Under the pieces are notes generated by a model. It was not told the DNA's origin, made no database searches, and worked only from the letters and a program-made list of their open reading frames with translations. Both the position numbers and the translations under genes were made by a program. 64,000 bases of DNA from Eutypa lata (Eukaryota; Ascomycota; Sordariomycetes; Xylariales; Diatrypaceae). Each line of letters starts with the position of its first letter. Within the stretch, counting starts at the first letter, position 1. This document shows, piece after piece, positions 33,514-45,371 of the stretch. The stretch lies in assembly GCA_022661535.1 (NCBI GenBank), contig JAKULF010000003.1, positions 2,232,001-2,296,000 of the forward strand, in the 5' to 3' direction.

Positions 33514-35135
33514 CTATGCGATACCTTCATCCATCGGGTTAGACTGCAGCGCTTCGCTGTTTTCTGCGCCAGGAACGACAAGTTCCTCTGGGCCACTGTT
33601 GTCCACAAATCTCCTCTCGCTGACGTGTTCCTTGGATCCATCGGCCGTCCATACCTTATCCTGGAAGACTCCCTTCTGACCCTCCTCGTGCTTATACGCG
33701 CAGAACCGGTTAGTGCAAGGCTTGTACTTGCACAGTGTTTGCAGATGCGTGAACTTGCATCCTTCTACCGCACAGTCTCCTCCATTGCGACATATGGGCA
33801 TCTCGGGATGCTTGAATGGGCACTTCGGGTTGGTACAGTTAGGGTAGAACTTGCAATCCTGTTCATTCTGATGTGCGCGCCTAGTTGCTGGAGAGGGATG
33901 ACGGCCGACGCACTTGTGGTTCTTGCAAGCTGCGCCATAAGAACACACATCGTTGACATCGATCGTAATACCCGGGGGTGCGGCAGGGGACTGGTGAGCG
34001 AATTTGCAATCCTTAACCGTGCAAGCCAAGTTGTATTTGCAAATTGTTGTTTCGGGGTTCGCCGGATCGCGCTTAGCTTGTGACATTTCGACATCTTCAC
34101 CGTCACCGCTGGCCCCATTGGAACTCGCTGTGTCGTTGTTGTGGTGGGATCGAAACCCGTTTCCATGATGCCCACCACCACCACGCCTAAAGTTGTTCCC
34201 CCGTGAGTTTTGTACACGATCGAATAATGATCTCCCGTGACCCCGGTTGTTAGTCCCTTGGGTTTGCTGCGTGAGTTGCTGCTGTAAGGCTGCCATCATC
34301 TGGTTCTGTTGTTGAAGTAATCCGAAAATCTGCTCCTGGCTACCGGGCTGCATCATCCAATTCATGTCGCCCATTCCAGGAGCACCAGGCATTCCACCCA
34401 TTCCTTGTGACTGGGCTATGTTGTTTAGACCATGAACAATACCTGAAGCACGGTTGTTCGTCGCCCGGTGGACACCAACTACTGGACCACCAATACCACC
34501 TGCAGCTCTTCTTGGGCCAGTAGGTGGTGCTCGGTTATGCGCATTTATCCTCTCGTTTCCGGTTGCGCCCCGTACACGATGTAAAACCGAATCATTGGTG
34601 CGATCCATAGCCTTCGCCATATGGCCGAACATGCGTTTTTCCCGCGCGCTTCCCCGCGCATTACCATTCCTCATAGACTTAGGTCCTGTTGGGCTATTAA
34701 ATGTTAGTTAGAAGCTGATAATCTAGCAAGGTTGTGTACATACGCATTCAGTTCAGTGGCGGGATCATTTGAGATGCTCATTTCCGTATCTTGTTCCATA
34801 GCAGTTGTACCATCTTGTGATAGTTCGCCAACAGCGTTTGTCGGGGCGGCGCCATTCGCACCAGCTTGACTGCTGAAAGCATCGATCTGTTCGAAGAGCC
34901 ATCTGGCAAAATCTCTTGCGCCAGGATCGTCAGGACCGAGGCTGAGAAGGTCGCCGGAGAGTTCCGAGGCAATCTGGTCCTGCGTCTTTCCGTTGACAAG
35001 CATAAGGATGATGTACTCGGAAAGCGCGCTATCGTCGGCGCCGGGACTGGCCCAACCGACCTCGACGAGTTTCGGCTGAATGGCCGTGTTAAGGGCATCG
35101 GCCAGAGGTGTGTTCAAAGCGACTTCGACAGCCAT
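33514..35135 (-). CDS. NAB2: Nab2-like nuclear poly(A)-RNA-binding CCCH zinc-finger protein
   Basis: Nuclear polyadenylated-RNA-binding protein that controls poly(A)-tail length and mRNA export. Model: complement(join(33514..34693,34744..35135)), 523 aa, one 50-bp intron. Seen: an N-terminal PWI-like helical domain (about residues 1-100); an RGG/Gly-Asn-rich linker; a Gln-rich tract (LLQQQNQMMAALQQQL); and then five tandem CCCH fingers of the spacing typical of Nab2/ZC3H14 (CKYNLACTVKDCKFAH, CSYGAACKNHKCVGRH, CKFYPNCTNPKCPFKH, CRNGGDCAVEGCKFTH, CKYKPCTNRFCAYKH). The order N-domain, RGG, Q-rich and fingers is diagnostic. Yeast Nab2 has seven fingers; I count five clear ones. Confidence 0.93.
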
Positions 35136-36107
35136 CGTAATCTTGTTTGTGGATTTCGTGTTGAAAGGGTCGGAAAGATGAATGAGCGCGCGTAGGCTCG
35201 TGAAAGGGATCCGACAAGGTGCGGAGGTTTCAAAGGAATTGGCGATGTCGCGTGAACTCTAATCGGCTGTGGACGACGGGGTGGCAAAGAGTAAAGAGTC
35301 GAAAAACAATTGTTCAAGGTAAGATACGATGCTATTCAAGGGAATCGTAGTGTTCGCCTGACTCTTCTGGTGTCACTTAGGTTGTTGGTGGATCGGTGGT
35401 GGTATTGAGAAAGATGTTACGGGAAGAAAAAGGAATGACATCCAGGGAAGTTTGAAGATGAAGATTGTGATGCAAGAGCCTCCTCCATCGAGCTTTCTTC
35501 CCCAGTTTCCTTTCGTTCCTTCCAATTGTTTTCTATCACGTGATATGATTGCCTAAGCATCTGCCCCGCCCCGCCTCAAATGACTCTTCTTCCAGCCTCC
35601 TTCCAGCCACATCGCTCGGTACCAGGTACCCAATCATATTGCATGTAAAGAATTATGATGAATCTTATCTAAGCAGATAGGAAAAAGGAATCCACCAACT
35701 ATGCATCTAACCATTCAAGCTGGTAAAAGGGGTTCACGGAAAGTTGATTGACAAATAGGGGATTAGGATAAATAATCTACATTTTACCTTGCATTGATTT
35801 TCTCCCCAAGGCTTCGAAAATACCTGACCACTGAATACGAATTCCTTGCATAATTATAAGTCTATATACGTGCAGCATCGAAAATTCTCAAGATGACAAG
35901 TACTACCTCATAGCAAACATGACTGATAACGAGTAGGCATGTGAGTCTTAGTGTGACTAATCAAATCACCTTATTAGTTACATTCCATTGTAGTGGAGTA
36001 CTTACATAATCAGTTAAAATCATTTCATCGCATGGTGAGCTTAGAAACCCAATATTCTCTACGTGTCAAGGTCTCGGAATTGTCTACATTCTTAACAGAC
36101 GAAATCC
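35136..36107. promoter_or_regulatory. Divergent promoter region, NAB2 and DUF4396 gene
   Basis: Almost 1 kb between two genes transcribed away from each other. It is CT-rich next to NAB2. No defined site could be assigned. Confidence 0.45.
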
Positions 36108-36915
36108 ATGCTACGGAACATAATGGTGACAAGAATCCACCCCCTCGGCCAGACAGCCTTTTTAAGATCTTCAGTTCAAAGGCCGCTTCCAATTACTAAG
36201 ACCAAGGCGATAGTCTCTAGCTTTTATATAAAACGCTTATATGACGTTTCGAGTTCCGTGCGCTTTGCTTCATCAATAAGGCCTAGTTTGACTACAAGGT
36301 TGCGGTGGTATTCTTGCGAGTCCAAGTTTCCCAAGTCAGCCGAGAAGAGTAGTCCACAGACTCGCACATGCAAGCCGCATTCCCCGCCACCTAGCTCGCT
36401 CCAATTCTGGTTATCTACATCGACATGGGAACGAGCGGCTGTCAATACATTTCGGTGCCTAGTTGGCTGTACCAGTGGTGACTTTTCCGCAATGTGGTTT
36501 CTCCAGATGTACTACCCAGAACTAGGTGTGGGATGGATTATGGCTATGGCGAGTAAGTACACAACATAAAGTGGCTACGGAACTGCTGTGAATCGACGGA
36601 CATACTGACATCCCATATTCAGTGGCTAGCGGTCTCACTACATCAATGCTCCTGGAAACTGTCCTGCTTCGTTACGGCCGTGATGGGCTATCATGGCCAA
36701 CTGCTGCGAAAACTGCTGCAGGGATGAGTGCGATTTCAATGCTCACCATGGAGGCAACACAGAATATGGTCGATTACCACCTGACTGGTGGGGCGGTAGC
36801 GTTTGATTCTCCGGCGTTTTGGGGTGCTGCAGCGATTTCAACATTAGCAGGATTTTTGGCACCTCTCCCATACAATTATCTGCGGCTGAGAAAGTACGGT
36901 AAAGCTTGTCATTAA
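36108..36915 (+). CDS. DUF4396 membrane protein, probably mitochondrial
   Basis: Model: join(36108..36552,36623..36915), 245 aa. The N-terminus is basic and Ser/Arg-rich without acidic residues (first 60 aa), which suggests a mitochondrial presequence. The core carries the family hallmark NTFRCLVGCTSGDF followed by hydrophobic segments: an MWFLQMYYPELGVGWIMAMA-type helix, a TTSMLLETVLLR helix, a helix ending NMVDYHL, and the C-terminal FLAPLPYNYLRLRKYGKACH. DUF4396 proteins are small four-helix membrane proteins of unknown function found in bacteria and fungi. The start could also be a downstream Met. I assign the family from memory of its pattern; no function is claimed. Confidence 0.8.
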
Positions 36916-37630
36916 AGCTCAGCTTTAGCCTGTCATAGATTTGTGTAGGTAGTGAGTATGGAATGACTTGAGTAATATAGACTGGAGAATAAGTTACTAA
37001 CGTTATTTTACTAAGTTATTCCTTTAATACGCCAAATTCTACGTTACTAATAAGGGTTTGATAAGTCAGTATTAGAATCCAACAGTTTATAATTAGCTAG
37101 GGTAACAATAAGTATGTATGTTATATTCAGAGTGCATTGACTAGTTACCCGGTTAAGTACCCAACAATATAGTATGAACTTTTTAAGCACGTGCCTAAGC
37201 TCTCCTGTAAGATCTTTGAATATCACATTTACTCATTCAGGCAATGAGTTACTTCCACTCATCTCATTTAGTTTCTTAAGTATTAGTAAAATCGTTTGAG
37301 TTATCTAATTATTTCGATGTCTATAGAATCATAGTGCAAGGCTAGATGTCCCGTCTCTGTATTTCCTACTCCCGTCAGAGAGTTGTTATATCGCTAACTC
37401 ATTGCTAAACTCAGCTATAAGTAATAAGATAAATATAATTAAAGATTTAACTAGTCCTATGTTGAAATAGGGCTAAGGTCTTAACAGTGTGCACTTATAT
37501 AACCTGGCCACCTTATGAACTAAATATGAGAGCCCTCTCTTTTCAATGTCCCTTGTACTCAGCGTACCATCATGTCCTTACCACTTAGTCCGTTACAAAA
37601 ACCCTATTTGGAGGCTCTTCACTAGACCGT
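36916..37630. other. Intergenic
   Basis: AT-leaning spacer between converging genes. No gene or repeat recognised. Confidence 0.5.
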
Positions 37631-38413
37631 TCAAGCACCTTTCTGGCCCATGTAGACAAGAACATGCAGACCACCAGGGTACGGAACCGTCGTTCCCTTG
37701 AATCCGTTCTCAGTATCATTTAGATATGCTATTAAGTCGTGATATCCTGCTTTGCCGGCAATGATATTGTCCACAACCACAAGCGCTCCGATTTTCAAAT
37801 GCGGCTGTACGAGACGGAGTGTTGGTAGAGCCAAAGGGCTCCAAACTATGCGCCTGAGGTTAGTATCGTAGGAGGGAGTCATAGGAGACCTTGTGTTATG
37901 TGACACTTATTTATATGTCCGGGGAAGAAACTCACTATCCAACAGCAAGAAGTCGACCTGCTTCGGGAGGTCGGTCTTTAACGTCTCCCTCAAATCACCC
38001 TCCCTGAGCTCGATCCATTTCTCCACCTCATCACCAGTGCGTGCCCAATGCTCTCGAGCCCTGGAAGCCTTGGTGGGCTCGTTCTCCGTCGCGATCACTT
38101 TACCTTCAGCATTCTGTAAGGTAGCGTTCTGTCCCACGGCCAGCGAAAGGTAGATCGTGCTGACGCCAAACGAGGTCCCGGCTTCAACCACGAACCTCGC
38201 TTCGATGGATCGAAGAAGGAGATACACGATAGCGCACTTGTCAGGATCTAAAGCTACGAACCGATCCAGGGCGGCGGACACATCTTGGTCATCTGTACTG
38301 ACGTAAGGGGGTTCGGTTAAAGCTTGCACGTGCAGATCATGTAGTAGCTTGAGGGTGGTAGAAGAAGCTACCACAGAGACTAATGACTTGTCAATGATGG
38401 TAAGATCGGTCAT
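37631..38413 (-). CDS. Small SAM-dependent O-methyltransferase (class I, CCoAMT-like)
   Basis: Model: complement(join(37631..37845,37936..38413)), 230 aa. The SAM-binding loop is VVEAGTSFGVST (residues 75-86); the acidic ribose-binding segment is ATENEPTK; motif DFLLLDIW is formed across the intron; then VVVDN follows. The fold and length match small Rossmann O-methyltransferases related to caffeoyl-CoA and catechol types. The intron was set at GTGAGT to CATAG because the nearer CAG would introduce a stop. The substrate is unknown. It lies between the DUF4396 gene and a gene-poor stretch, so cluster membership is not evident. Confidence 0.85.
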
Positions 38414-40851
38414 GATGACGGGTAAGGGGCTTCAGTTGAAGCGTTGAAATATTGGAATGGAATGCCGCAGAATTCATAGGTATTGCCGGGGGCGAGCCCA
38501 TTATATAGACAACTCCTTTTCCTGTCATAAGAGAAGATGGTTCTAAGCTATCTGTATGAATTAGTTGTGTTCGCTCCCATAACCATCAATGCTACATCTC
38601 CTCGGAATCATGGTAAATAGACCAATTACAGCGTGAGACTATTATATGCCCGATAATCGGAAGCATGATGTGAGTCAAATATACTGCCCAGGGGAATCAT
38701 TTGGCCGGCATGACCTGGCGCGGGGAAGTTTCCCTGGTGTGAGTTGGCATCCCTCAGTAAGCCTAAAGGTGGAAGTGTTTAGAATTTGCGTTAAAGCTTA
38801 GACCAGCTCATAATATTTTGATTACGCTGTTGCGTCAAGATGTCTGCAAAGGGACGACGTTGTTGAATAGCTATCGAGAGACAGCGTCCTAGTGGCCCTA
38901 AAGTCGCCCCCCTAGTCTTGTTGCTTTATGTAAAGGATCAGGTTAGGGTAGCGCATTTGCGTAGCATTCTCTCCCGCATAGATATACATACTATTTTAGC
39001 CCCTGTAGGCATGTAGCTAGAAGGCGTAGAGAACCACATATTACAGGAGTCTTTGAATGACGACCCAATGAAGACCATCCTCTTCACAATTATGAATTAC
39101 AATAGGATCAGCGTATGGACCAAGATTAAAAGTGACAGCTTTAATCAACTGGGTGATGTTATTGGTAGGCTTCCTGTTTAATTATGCTTTAATAACCACA
39201 TGCCGCCATAGCAGTAATGAAAAGAATAGTAGGATTGAACGACGAGCACTACATACCAAGAGATATGATTATGAATATATACAATGTTAATATCATACCA
39301 ACCTAAAGATTGAGCCAATATTTGAAAAGAATCACTCCTTGCTCGCTCAACGTCCTTCGATTCCCACAAGCATAAAGATATATTTGGCCATTAAGCTGAG
39401 TGTTTATAACATTTAAACAGAACTATATTACAGTCACTTAGATAATGCACATATATATCTATATGTGTGTGTGTCAAATACCTATTGGAGAGTACAAGGA
39501 GTACTGGCTATCTACACTATTCACCACCTGAACACTTGTGCCACTGCTACCGTGATGACGCGCTACCATTGTTGGTTTAACATGGATAGGTTCTCTTCTT
39601 AAGTCTTTTCTACTATGGACTGTGTAAGTGAATGAACAATATCATTTACCGGGATTTTGAGGAGTTGGGAAATAACCAGGTTAAATGGCTTCAAACAGAG
39701 TTTTGGTGAGGAAATCGTGTACATGGCTAGAGATATCCGGTTCAGATCCCTATCAAGACATTAAGCTTCTTTGAGGACTGAAAACGACACTGGCTTGCCC
39801 ATAGCAGACAGAAAGCCTACGGAAACAGAAGTAACATTGGTGTCCTGCATTAAATACTGTATTCGACAGTGGCAACAATGTACCACCAATAATTAATGTA
39901 TTCCCATTCATATGGCTTAAGGCTACAGGAAGTAAGGTATGTTAGCAAACAACTATGCCTTTATTGAGTCACAAGACTTGCAGGAATAATAATGGGATGC
40001 AATTCAATAGTCCATGTGACCTTGCAGTAAAGTTTGCTACACATTCAATGCAGGGAAGATTCCTAAACGTGACATAGTTAACTCTTACTGCCCTTAAGTA
40101 GTATTGCTTAAGTGAATAAATTAAACTAATAAATGTCAAACAATTAAAAGGTATTACGGACCGTAGGGTTGTGTATACGAACCCATCTTCATAAGGTGAA
40201 AATATTAGATTGGGAAAGAAAGGGAAGCAAATGGTAATCTTTAAGTAATGAACTATCCCTCAGGCAACCCATTGCTCCCTAAGGCTATAGCTACCTATTA
40301 TCTATCTACATATCATAGACAACTCATTGTCAACAGATACGATTGTCCTGTTACCTATCATAACAAATAGAGATATTGTATCACGAGAAGTATAGTTCGA
40401 GTTTTATAGGGGAATTAACTATGTAAGGTCCCCGTGATGTACAAGAAGTTCATATTCAATTTGCGTACTTGCCAACAAGGTAAGCCCATGTAGCATTGGT
40501 AATAGACAAGAGGGAATTTATTTGTGGCACAACAATACGGCATCAGTTACAATAATATCTGTTTAAAGTTGGTATTATTTTAGTCTATTTTAGTTCCTTT
40601 CACTTATAGATAATTCTTATCATGCAAAAATACCATCCTACTGTTCATAGAATACTCAAACTTCTTGACTGCGTACTGATAACAATACTTAAGGGTACCT
40701 TCCTTCCCTACCTTTACTTTCTGCCCAACTTCTTCCTGATCCTTAACACCACCAAAGGTTTTCTCAACACAGACGATTGAACTCTTCTTTTGCATTGATA
40801 CAACCAACCAACTCTACCTTCTCAAGCTTTTCACCTAAAATTTCTGGCAAC
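38414..40851. other. Gene-poor interval (2.4 kb)
   Basis: No gene supported. It contains a short AT/GT microsatellite near 39455-39475, the TATAT..GTGTGTGTG type. Short minus-strand frames at 39178-39369 and 40604-40807 show no motifs. It may hold old repeat debris (phrases shared with 29.5-29.8 kb). Confidence 0.5.
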
Positions 40852-41715
40852 ATGCTTTGTTTCATATTGATGATGTGGGCTGCGCTCGCAGCGGCAGGAA
40901 TTGTCACGGTATGGCTAACATTCCCATTCAGCTTAGAGTATCACTAATGATGGCATCTATCTAGCCGCGATCCTCTGGGAGCTTTCTTGTCGAAGGCGCC
41001 CTTCCTAAGGGCTTCGTGGAAGTACCAACCACCTGGTCGGGCTTTGAAGTGAATGGAGAGAAGATGGCATTCAATGGCACCATTCAGGTACGTATCCCAT
41101 TTTCTCAACCTGACCACCGTATCCTTATCAAAAAGGTCAGCGAGCTAACGCATGAAAATTACAGGATGTCATCCGGCAGATCAAGGTGCTTGACCCCGGC
41201 TACGACTTCGACAAGCACCTCACCAACAACGCTACCGATTCTCCCGATTGGGCTTCTAACCAAGTTAGCAGACTGCCCCCGAGCAACGTGAGTCGACCTT
41301 CTAATTAGCAAACGCAACACCTATATCACTGTATTAACGACGCTAACTTGACTTAATCTGCATTCAGATCCTGACTACCAAGTGTGGAGACCTAACTCGC
41401 GGCGCAACCAGCTCTAGCATCGAAGAGGGTGCTTACTATCTACAGCACCTGGATGCGTCTCTTCTGTGCGGGAGCCAGCCGGGCTCGTGGGACAGTCCTA
41501 CCTGCGGCCGTATCAGTTGCAGCTACCAAGGCGCGATCTGGAATTGCAACTACAACGAACACAGTGTGGCGTATCCCTGCTGGACCTTCGGTGTGTACGC
41601 TTGGGGTGTTGCCGACTTGTGCGAGTTAGGCGGCCGGATTGTGGGTTCCCAGATAGATCTTCCTTACCGAATCGGCGCTTTTGCAGGCCACTTGCAGGGG
41701 GGCGAGACCTGTTGA
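40852..41715 (+). CDS. Secreted cysteine-rich protein, candidate effector-like
   Basis: Model: join(40852..40908,40965..41087,41165..41287,41368..41715), 216 aa, every intron 56-80 bp and all junctions in phase 0. The N-terminus (MLCFILMMWAALAAA) is a signal peptide. The mature part holds eight cysteines, all in the last exon (KCGD, LLCG, TCGRISC, WNCN, YPCW, DLCE, ETC), enough for four disulfides. The segment CGRISCSYQGAIWNCNYN resembles a motif I associate with a broad family of small secreted ascomycete proteins of unknown function. There is no membrane segment after the signal and no catalytic motif. Because it is spread over four short exons it is easily missed in open-frame searches. 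Confidence 0.8.
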
Positions 41716-43068
41716 GAGGCGCTATATTTATGTATGGAGGAAGGCGCGTAGAGCAGCAAGGTAGTCTAGCTCGGCCTATATGCTCTATATGTTGAGGATT
41801 TGCACTGCTTCGTAGACTAGGTATCACTGAATGGTAGATATCAAACCCTCACCCTCTGTACCATCCATTTTGGTGACATGATATTTTCTTGTTCACAGGT
41901 CATATCCTCACTCCTTGTCATAAATCTTTGAGCGATAAAAATGGGTTTCCCGGTAAATTTCTTATCGTATTTTGAGCTCGACAATGATTAAAAATATAAG
42001 TAGACGAGATATTTATGTACTCCACCTACGAACCTAATTTTCAATATTATCCTGCGAGTCTCCGACATCGATTTGATGATCGGTTCATGCGTTCCATGCG
42101 TTTCACCATTTCAAGTTGCATATTCAGCCTTATAATAGATAAATAATCGGCTTGACAAATCCTAATGTCATCCCTTTGAAAGGTCGACAACACCAGCTGG
42201 CATCTGACCCGTCAAGAGCATAGTACAAATCATATAACGCATCTAATATTTCAACACTGGCTCTGAATTCGGCTGTAGTATTCGGAAATGGCAGAGGCAA
42301 GTGAAAGTAAGGAAAGATAAAAAAAAAAATAAAAAAAAAAAGAGATATGTGATAGCATGGTATAGTATTGAAGGGTAATGTCCATGGCTTGATGGAATGT
42401 AAGAATCCAATGCAGCACAGTCTAGCGACATACTCAAGACGAACAACAATACCTTACAAGGAGGATCCTCTTCTTCTAATACTAATGTGGACCTGTACCC
42501 CAGATTTTCCCCCGGACCAAGACTTCGTGGGAAGACTGGGGTAAACCCCGCGTTCGGCATCTAGAAACTAGAACCCGGGCCGGTTATCTGACCTTGGCGA
42601 CGCTTGTTTCCGGAGACCGGCAATGACAGTCCTTAGCCGGTTTGGTCCTTTAATACAGACCTAGACACTTTTTTATACTAGCCTTGATTTCTCAACCGAT
42701 ATTCTAAAAATGCCCTTCGTAATAGTCTTCTAAAACAGCTTAGCTTGTCCTAGACCGTCGTTGGGTTTTGATTAAATAACTGGAGGCGGGCGACAGCATT
42801 TCCCTGTTAAATTCTGGTAACCGTATGATCCAACGTGATCATCTTAGTTTCCACCGAATATTTGTGATCGGACCTTGGAAACCACATTTTAGAAGCCTAG
42901 CGTCGCTTCAATAATTTGGATCGTCTGGAATGGGCATGATGGCAGGCGTAGAACTACCTCATCCCACTAGGTATAAAAGCGAAGAACAATTCCTTGGCTA
43001 GGAAGGAAGTGATATTTACGATACCCCGGTTTGGTATCTGCTGTTCACGTCTACTGATACTATACAAT
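41716..43068. other. Intergenic (1.35 kb)
   Basis: No gene recognised. The minus-strand frame at 42243-42560 is compositionally biased (poly-Phe/Leu over an A-run) and not convincing. Confidence 0.5.
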
Positions 43069-45021
43069 ATGCGGCTGCAATGTCTCGTAGCCATCACTGG
43101 CTTTGTGTATACTACCCTGGGGAACCCTTCAAAGACGGAGGACTACCAAGGCCCCACCGTCAGTACGAAGAATGGGACATACGGGGGCATCTACCTGCCC
43201 ACCTATGATCAAGACCTTTTCCTTGGGGTTCGGTATGCTCAGGTAAGTCACATGTCTACATTATCCCCACCACTGAACTCAGTCTCGACAGAAAGTAGTC
43301 CGTTTCAAGAGAGCAGAGCCTATCAATGAGACCTGGGATGATGTTCAGTCCGTCACTGAGTACAAAGAGCACTGCTATGGCTACGGTATAGACTGGACTG
43401 GCCCGAACGCGGATTGGTCCGGATATCCCATGTCAGAGGACTGTTTGTACCTGAACATCATCCGTCCATCAGGCCTTCCCAACACATCCAAACTTCCAGT
43501 TGCACTTTGGATCCACGGAGGCGGTTTCAACAAGGGAGGGGGGTCTGATAAGCGATATAACTACACTTATGCCGTTCAGGACTCTGTGAATCTTGGCAAG
43601 CCCTTCATAGGCATTACCATCAACTATCGTCTATCCGTCTGGGGTTGGCTGATGGGCAAGGAGGCTTCCGAGGCTGGTTCTGTTAACTTGGGATATCACG
43701 ACATGCGTCAATCCCTAAGATGGGTGAACGAGAACATTGCTGCATTTGGTGGTGATCCTACGAAAGTCACCATCGTGGGAGAAAGTTGCGGAGCGGAAGC
43801 TCTAGCGGCCCAGATGCTGGCTTATAACGGTAAGGTGTCGGCCAGGAACATATATTTAAGACCCCTATATTAACTAGGTCAGGTCGTGACGATGGTCTTT
43901 TCCGAGCAGCTATAGGCGAGTCGGGGTTTGGAGGCCGCGTTCCGCGATATAGCCCAGGCGGGTTTAACAGCACCAAAGCAGACCAAGACCTTTTCAACCG
44001 GCTTGTGCAAAACACTTCCTGTGCAGACACCGTCGGGACATCCGGTGCAGTTCCCTGCCTGAGTACTCTTCCGTTCGACGAAATCAACAACGCCGTTAAC
44101 GTATCGCGAATTGGGCCCTGGGTACCGGTGATGGACGGCGACTTTATTCAAGACTACCCGTCAAATCAGTTCCGTGACGGTCGGTTCGTCCAGGTCCCTA
44201 TCCTAATCGGTTCCAACACGGACGAGGGAGGCTACTTCCGTGGTCTCCGCGGAAATGCCAATATTAGCATTCTCAACACAGACGATGATTTCAAGGCTAT
44301 GGTAAGGCCCATTTTCGCCGACAACGTCAAGGACACTACGGGAAAATCTATCGACGAGCTTGTCGACGAGCTGGCCCTGCTATATCCCAACATACAGAGC
44401 GTCGGTATTCCCAATCTCCAGTCTTGGCCCGTGGCTATCGATGAGAACACCCCGGACCTACAGTATACCGGCCTTCAAGACCGCCGTGGCAATGCTTTGG
44501 GTGGAGACACCACTAACATTGCATGGCGCCGAAAATCCAACATCTTCTGGTCAGATCACGGTATTCCCAACTGGAGTTACCGATTTGATGCCACGCCGGA
44601 CGGGATTCCGCCCAATGTTTCCGCTGCGCATTTCCTCGAGGTAGGTCATCCCCCCTTTTTTCCTTCCCCTCTCCTAAATCTTGGGACTACGCAACTATTC
44701 TGGTACTCACTCAGATTTTAGGTTGCTTATGTCTTTGACGATGTACCTGGGGAGGGATATAGGCTCAAGCCACTTGTTTCGGGGGGAAACCGTGCTATCG
44801 CCAAATTAGTGTCTGAGGCTTGGATCAACATGATTAATGACCTGGACCCCAATGGTGGAAGTGTCCAGCCTACCTGGCCCATTTACAACAAAACGGCAGG
44901 AGGTGGCGTTGGTCAGAACATGGTTTTCGACGTCAACGGATCTTTCATTGAGTATGATGACTTCCGTGCCGAGGCTCTTAAGTGGTTTGATGATCACTTT
45001 CTTGATGTTTGGGGAACCTAA
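43069..45021 (+). CDS. Secreted type-B carboxylesterase/lipase
   Basis: Ester hydrolase of the alpha/beta fold, likely extracellular. Model: join(43069..43242,43292..43829,43883..44640,44722..45021), 589 aa. Seen: a signal peptide (MRLQCLVAITGFVYTTLG); the type-B signature EDCLYLNI; the oxyanion-hole segment WIHGGGF; nucleophile S223 in GESCGAEA (usually GESAGA); an acidic member in NTDEGGYF; and a late histidine in AAHFLEVAYVF. The length fits the family (about 550-600 aa). ATG 43069 was chosen because upstream in-frame sequence has no signal peptide and the frame opens on a non-ATG codon. It lies beside the truncated PKS remnant but faces it tail to tail, so a role in that pathway is only possible. 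Confidence 0.92.
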
Positions 45022-45371
45022 TGGTGGGCTACAAATCTGACTACATGATAAAATAAAAGTCAATAAATATTTATTTATTTAAAATATGCTGTATAGCTAG
45101 CTAACCTGGTTAAATGAACAATCCAGGCCAGCCAACAGCGTTGATAATTAAGGAAAGGAACCATTAACAGAAACGGGAAATGTCGATATATGTAAGGAAA
45201 AGTGAAAAAGAAAAGGAGGAGGGACAACGAACGTCCCGAGAGGGCATGCTTCCATTTGTACATAGGGATTATATGCAGATCTAACGGTTTTTGTCCTTAT
45301 CATTTATGACTTGAAGGCCATAATATTAAGAGCTGTAGCTTAACAAGGAAACATAAACTTTCTTCCCACGG
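45022..45371. other. Short convergent intergenic region
   Basis: 350 bp between the 3' ends of the esterase and the PKS remnant. No feature seen. Confidence 0.5.
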
